Source: G020351775 sp039588335 (GTDB taxonomy: Bacteria > Gemmatimonadota > Gemmatimonadetes > Gemmatimonadales > GWC2-71-9). Taken from it: 64,000 nucleotides of DNA. Each line of letters starts with the position of its first letter. Within the stretch, counting starts at the first letter, position 1. The position numbers and the translations under genes were made by a program. The DNA lies in NCBI GenBank assembly GCA_039588335.1, contig JBDGZZ010000022.1, positions 1-64,000 of the forward strand. Direction: 5' to 3'. The notes under the pieces were generated by a model. The model saw only the letters and a list, made by a program, of their open reading frames with translations. It did no database searches and had not been told where the DNA came from. This document shows, piece after piece, positions 62,409 through 64,000 of the stretch.

Positions 62409-63215
62409 ATGAGGTTCGCTGTTTGTGAGGCATCACCTCAGTTGATACATGCCGACGATGGCTGGAAGCAGATTGCAGGCCAATGTGGCAAAGAACGACC
62501 GGACATGCTGCTTCTGAATGAGATGCCTTTTGGCAACTGGGTGTCGGTAGGCCCCGAGCCGAACCGTGAGCAGCTGCTGACCTCTCACAATCTGCACGAC
62601 CACGGCCTCGACCACTTGGCAGAGTTCTCCGTGCCGACCGTGTTCGGGAGCCGCCCAACGTTCGAGCAAGACCGTAGTGTCAATCAGGCCTTCGTATGGA
62701 AGAGAGATGGCAATCTGCAGGCAGTTCACACAAAACAGTTCTTTCCCGACGAACCAGGTTATTACGAGGCGCGATGGTTTGAGCGCGGTGAACTACGGTT
62801 TGAGCTCGGGGAGGCAGATGGAATCCAGATCGGGTTCCTGACTTGCACTGACGTGATGTTCCCGGAATGGGCGCGCTACTACGGTCACAGCGGTGCCCAA
62901 GTCATCTGTGTTCCGCGGGCGACGCCGGCGCCATCGCTGGATCGCTGGAAGACGGTCATCTCGACAGCTGCGATCATATCAGGCTGCTATGTAGCGAGCT
63001 CCAACCGTGTGGGGACGGACACCAACGGGCAGGAGTTCGGAGGTGGCGGATGGATATTCGATCCCGCCGGAGAATTGATCGCCGCAACCTCGACGCAGCA
63101 TCCGGTGGCTACAGCGGAGCTGGATCTTGGGCTGGTGGAGAGGGCAAAGCAGGGATATCCGGCGTATGTAGAGGGGCTCCCTGTGGAGGCTATCACGAAG
63201 GTCCTGAGTAGGTGA
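62409..63215 (+). CDS. carbon-nitrogen hydrolase (nitrilase superfamily)
   Basis: A 268-residue amidase or nitrilase fold protein with the full Glu-Lys-Cys triad: Glu in LLNEMPFGNW, Lys in HTKQFFPDEPGYYE and Cys in FLTCTDVMFPEWAR. It also contains ISTAAIISGCYVASSNRVG and GGGGWIFDPAGELIA, typical of N-carbamyl-amino-acid or omega-amidase-type members. The 18-base gap after thrC suggests co-transcription, but the substrate is not evident. Confidence 0.87.
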   Translation: MRFAVCEASPQLIHADDGWKQIAGQCGKERPDMLLLNEMPFGNWVSVGPEPNREQLLTSHNLHDHGLDHLAEFSVPTVFGSRPTFEQDRSVNQAFVWKRDGNLQAVHTKQFFPDEPGYYEARWFERGELRFELGEADGIQIGFLTCTDVMFPEWARYYGHSGAQVICVPRATPAPSLDRWKTVISTAAIISGCYVASSNRVGTDTNGQEFGGGGWIFDPAGELIAATSTQHPVATAELDLGLVERAKQGYPAYVEGLPVEAITKVLSR

Positions 63216-63227
63216 AACACATGACGT

Positions 63228-63261
63228 TGGGGAGGTAACTGACAGTGCAGCTCCCTCCCCA
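63228..63261. terminator. hairpin between convergent genes
   Basis: TGGGGAGG at 63228-63235 pairs with CCTCCCCA at 63254-63261 across an 18-base loop. It lies between the nitrilase stop and the stop of the convergent M14-type gene. There is no T-tract, so the terminator role is a weak inference. Confidence 0.4.
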
Positions 63262-63282
63262 GCCTTCCCGTCAATCCGCTTG

Positions 63283-64000
63283 CTACTGTCCTCCTGGTGC
63301 CTCTCCAAGCCTCACTTCCTCGGTGCCAGCCAGGTAGATGCCGTTGAACAAGAACTTGTAGGTCCCATGTGGCTGACTGCGGCGCAGGATCTCGGGTCCG
63401 AAGAGGTAGAGGGATCCGTTGCCCACCTTGGCGTCGATTATGGCTACACCGTCCTTGAGGTGTTCCTGTCCCCAGGCCCAGCCGCTGCTCAACGGATTGG
63501 CGGTGTCGAACCAGGCCACAGGAGTCACCCCCTGCGCATCGGGTTCGAGTCTGAAAACGGGATTGCGGCTGAACGAGACCTGGATGCGCTCGTCCAGTCC
63601 CCACGCTACTGGGACAGTGTTGTCGACTGCGACTTCGAGGATCGATCCCGGAACGAAATAGTCGTCGTTGGATAACGGCCTGCCGTCCTCACCCAAGAGA
63701 TGATTTCCAACCGGCACGTTCGCGTGCTGAGCCATGGCGGTAGAAGATCCGATGGTTATGATGGTGCCCCCATTCCGGAGGAAATCGCTGAGACGTTGTA
63801 CCGTGGTGTCGACACTTACGCGTCCAAGCCGGCCGCGATACTCCTCGGGGATCGAAGACAGATCAGGTGACCCTCCCCCAAATCTGCCAGACCGCTGTCC
63901 CGCCCGCGGATCGGCGAGCGGAATCGCCCCGGGGACGAACACCAACACGTCGTATTTGTCCAAGAGGTTGCCCTCGTTCAGATCCTGAGGGAAAGCCAAC
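63283..64000 (-). CDS. C-terminal part of an M14-type metallopeptidase (partial)
   Basis: The visible 238 residues are the end of a gene whose start lies beyond the right edge. The segment shows YDVLVFVPGAIP, FLRNGGTIITIGSSTAMAQ and a closing NGSLYLFGPEILRRSQPHGTYKFLFNGIYL, the same Rossmann-like C-terminal domain found in the 935-residue M14 peptidase at 19521-22328 (YDVVIMPN, FVERGGVFITEGSAAAF). The catalytic half is not in this window, so the peptidase call depends on that similarity. Confidence 0.65.
   Translation of the reverse strand, partial: LAFPQDLNEGNLLDKYDVLVFVPGAIPLADPRAGQRSGRFGGGSPDLSSIPEEYRGRLGRVSVDTTVQRLSDFLRNGGTIITIGSSTAMAQHANVPVGNHLLGEDGRPLSNDDYFVPGSILEVAVDNTVPVAWGLDERIQVSFSRNPVFRLEPDAQGVTPVAWFDTANPLSSGWAWGQEHLKDGVAIIDAKVGNGSLYLFGPEILRRSQPHGTYKFLFNGIYLAGTEEVRLGEAPGGQ

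Noticed and set aside
1..64000. CRISPR arrays, insertion sequences, prophage or integron parts
   Set aside because: No evenly spaced repeats, transposase, integrase or phage genes were found; coding density and gene style are even across the window.

Overview
The window is 64 kb of moderately GC-rich bacterial chromosome and is densely coded. It holds about 48 protein genes. I found no rRNA, tRNA, CRISPR, phage or transposase genes. The mix of genes suggests an uncultivated, probably aquatic heterotroph near Gemmatimonadota or a related phylum: secreted M14 metallopeptidases, a 1019-residue Asp-box/BNR-repeat exoprotein, Tat- and lipobox-exported enzymes, sodium-type transport (SSS symporter, Rnf) and several ferredoxin-linked 2-oxoacid oxidoreductases. 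That placement is inference from gene style only; no marker gene is present to prove it.

Layout. 0-4 kb is a small catabolic neighbourhood: SDR dehydrogenase, SSS symporter with a DUF3311-like partner, and an M20 carbamoylase-type amidase. 4.1-8.9 kb is the most unusual locus: a radical SAM protein, a strongly structured leader, and one long gene that fuses a molybdopterin oxidoreductase to a complete cysteine desulfurase. 8.9-13.7 kb has an EamA transporter, a two-CXXCH lipoprotein, glucokinase, trehalose-6-phosphate synthase and a small unknown. 13.9-22.3 kb encodes exported peptidases and the BNR protein around a dodecin, with heptamer-based inverted repeats. 22.4-25 kb has a fatty acid desaturase and a broken B12-type radical SAM gene. 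25.2-31.8 kb is carbohydrate metabolism: a GH15 glucoamylase/trehalase-like enzyme convergent with a pgi-gnd-zwf-pgl operon. 32-35.7 kb has ferritin, a CBS protein, a Tat-exported class V aminotransferase and an exported amidohydrolase.

35.9-51.1 kb is a continuous energy operon: korA-korB-unknown-rnfB-PFOR-rnfC-rnfD-rnfG-rnfE-rnfA-small Cys-rich membrane protein-apbE. It ends at a textbook intrinsic terminator. Gene joints overlap by 1-11 bases or are separated by fewer than 10. Read as a unit, 2-oxoacid oxidation (KorAB and a giant 1679-residue PFOR with a tethered extra ferredoxin domain) would feed electrons to a membrane Rnf complex that exchanges them with NAD while moving an ion. ApbE would attach FMN to RnfD and RnfG. 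The unknown 337-residue protein and the 57-residue Cys-rich membrane protein are candidate accessory parts. A second, independent korAB pair lies on the other strand at 52.1-55 kb.

55-64 kb holds a vWA lipoprotein/polytopic membrane protein pair, a serine beta-lactamase-like hydrolase, an unknown lipoprotein, a trans-sulfuration PLP enzyme, threonine synthase, a nitrilase-family amidase and, cut by the right edge, the C-terminal part of another M14-type exopeptidase.
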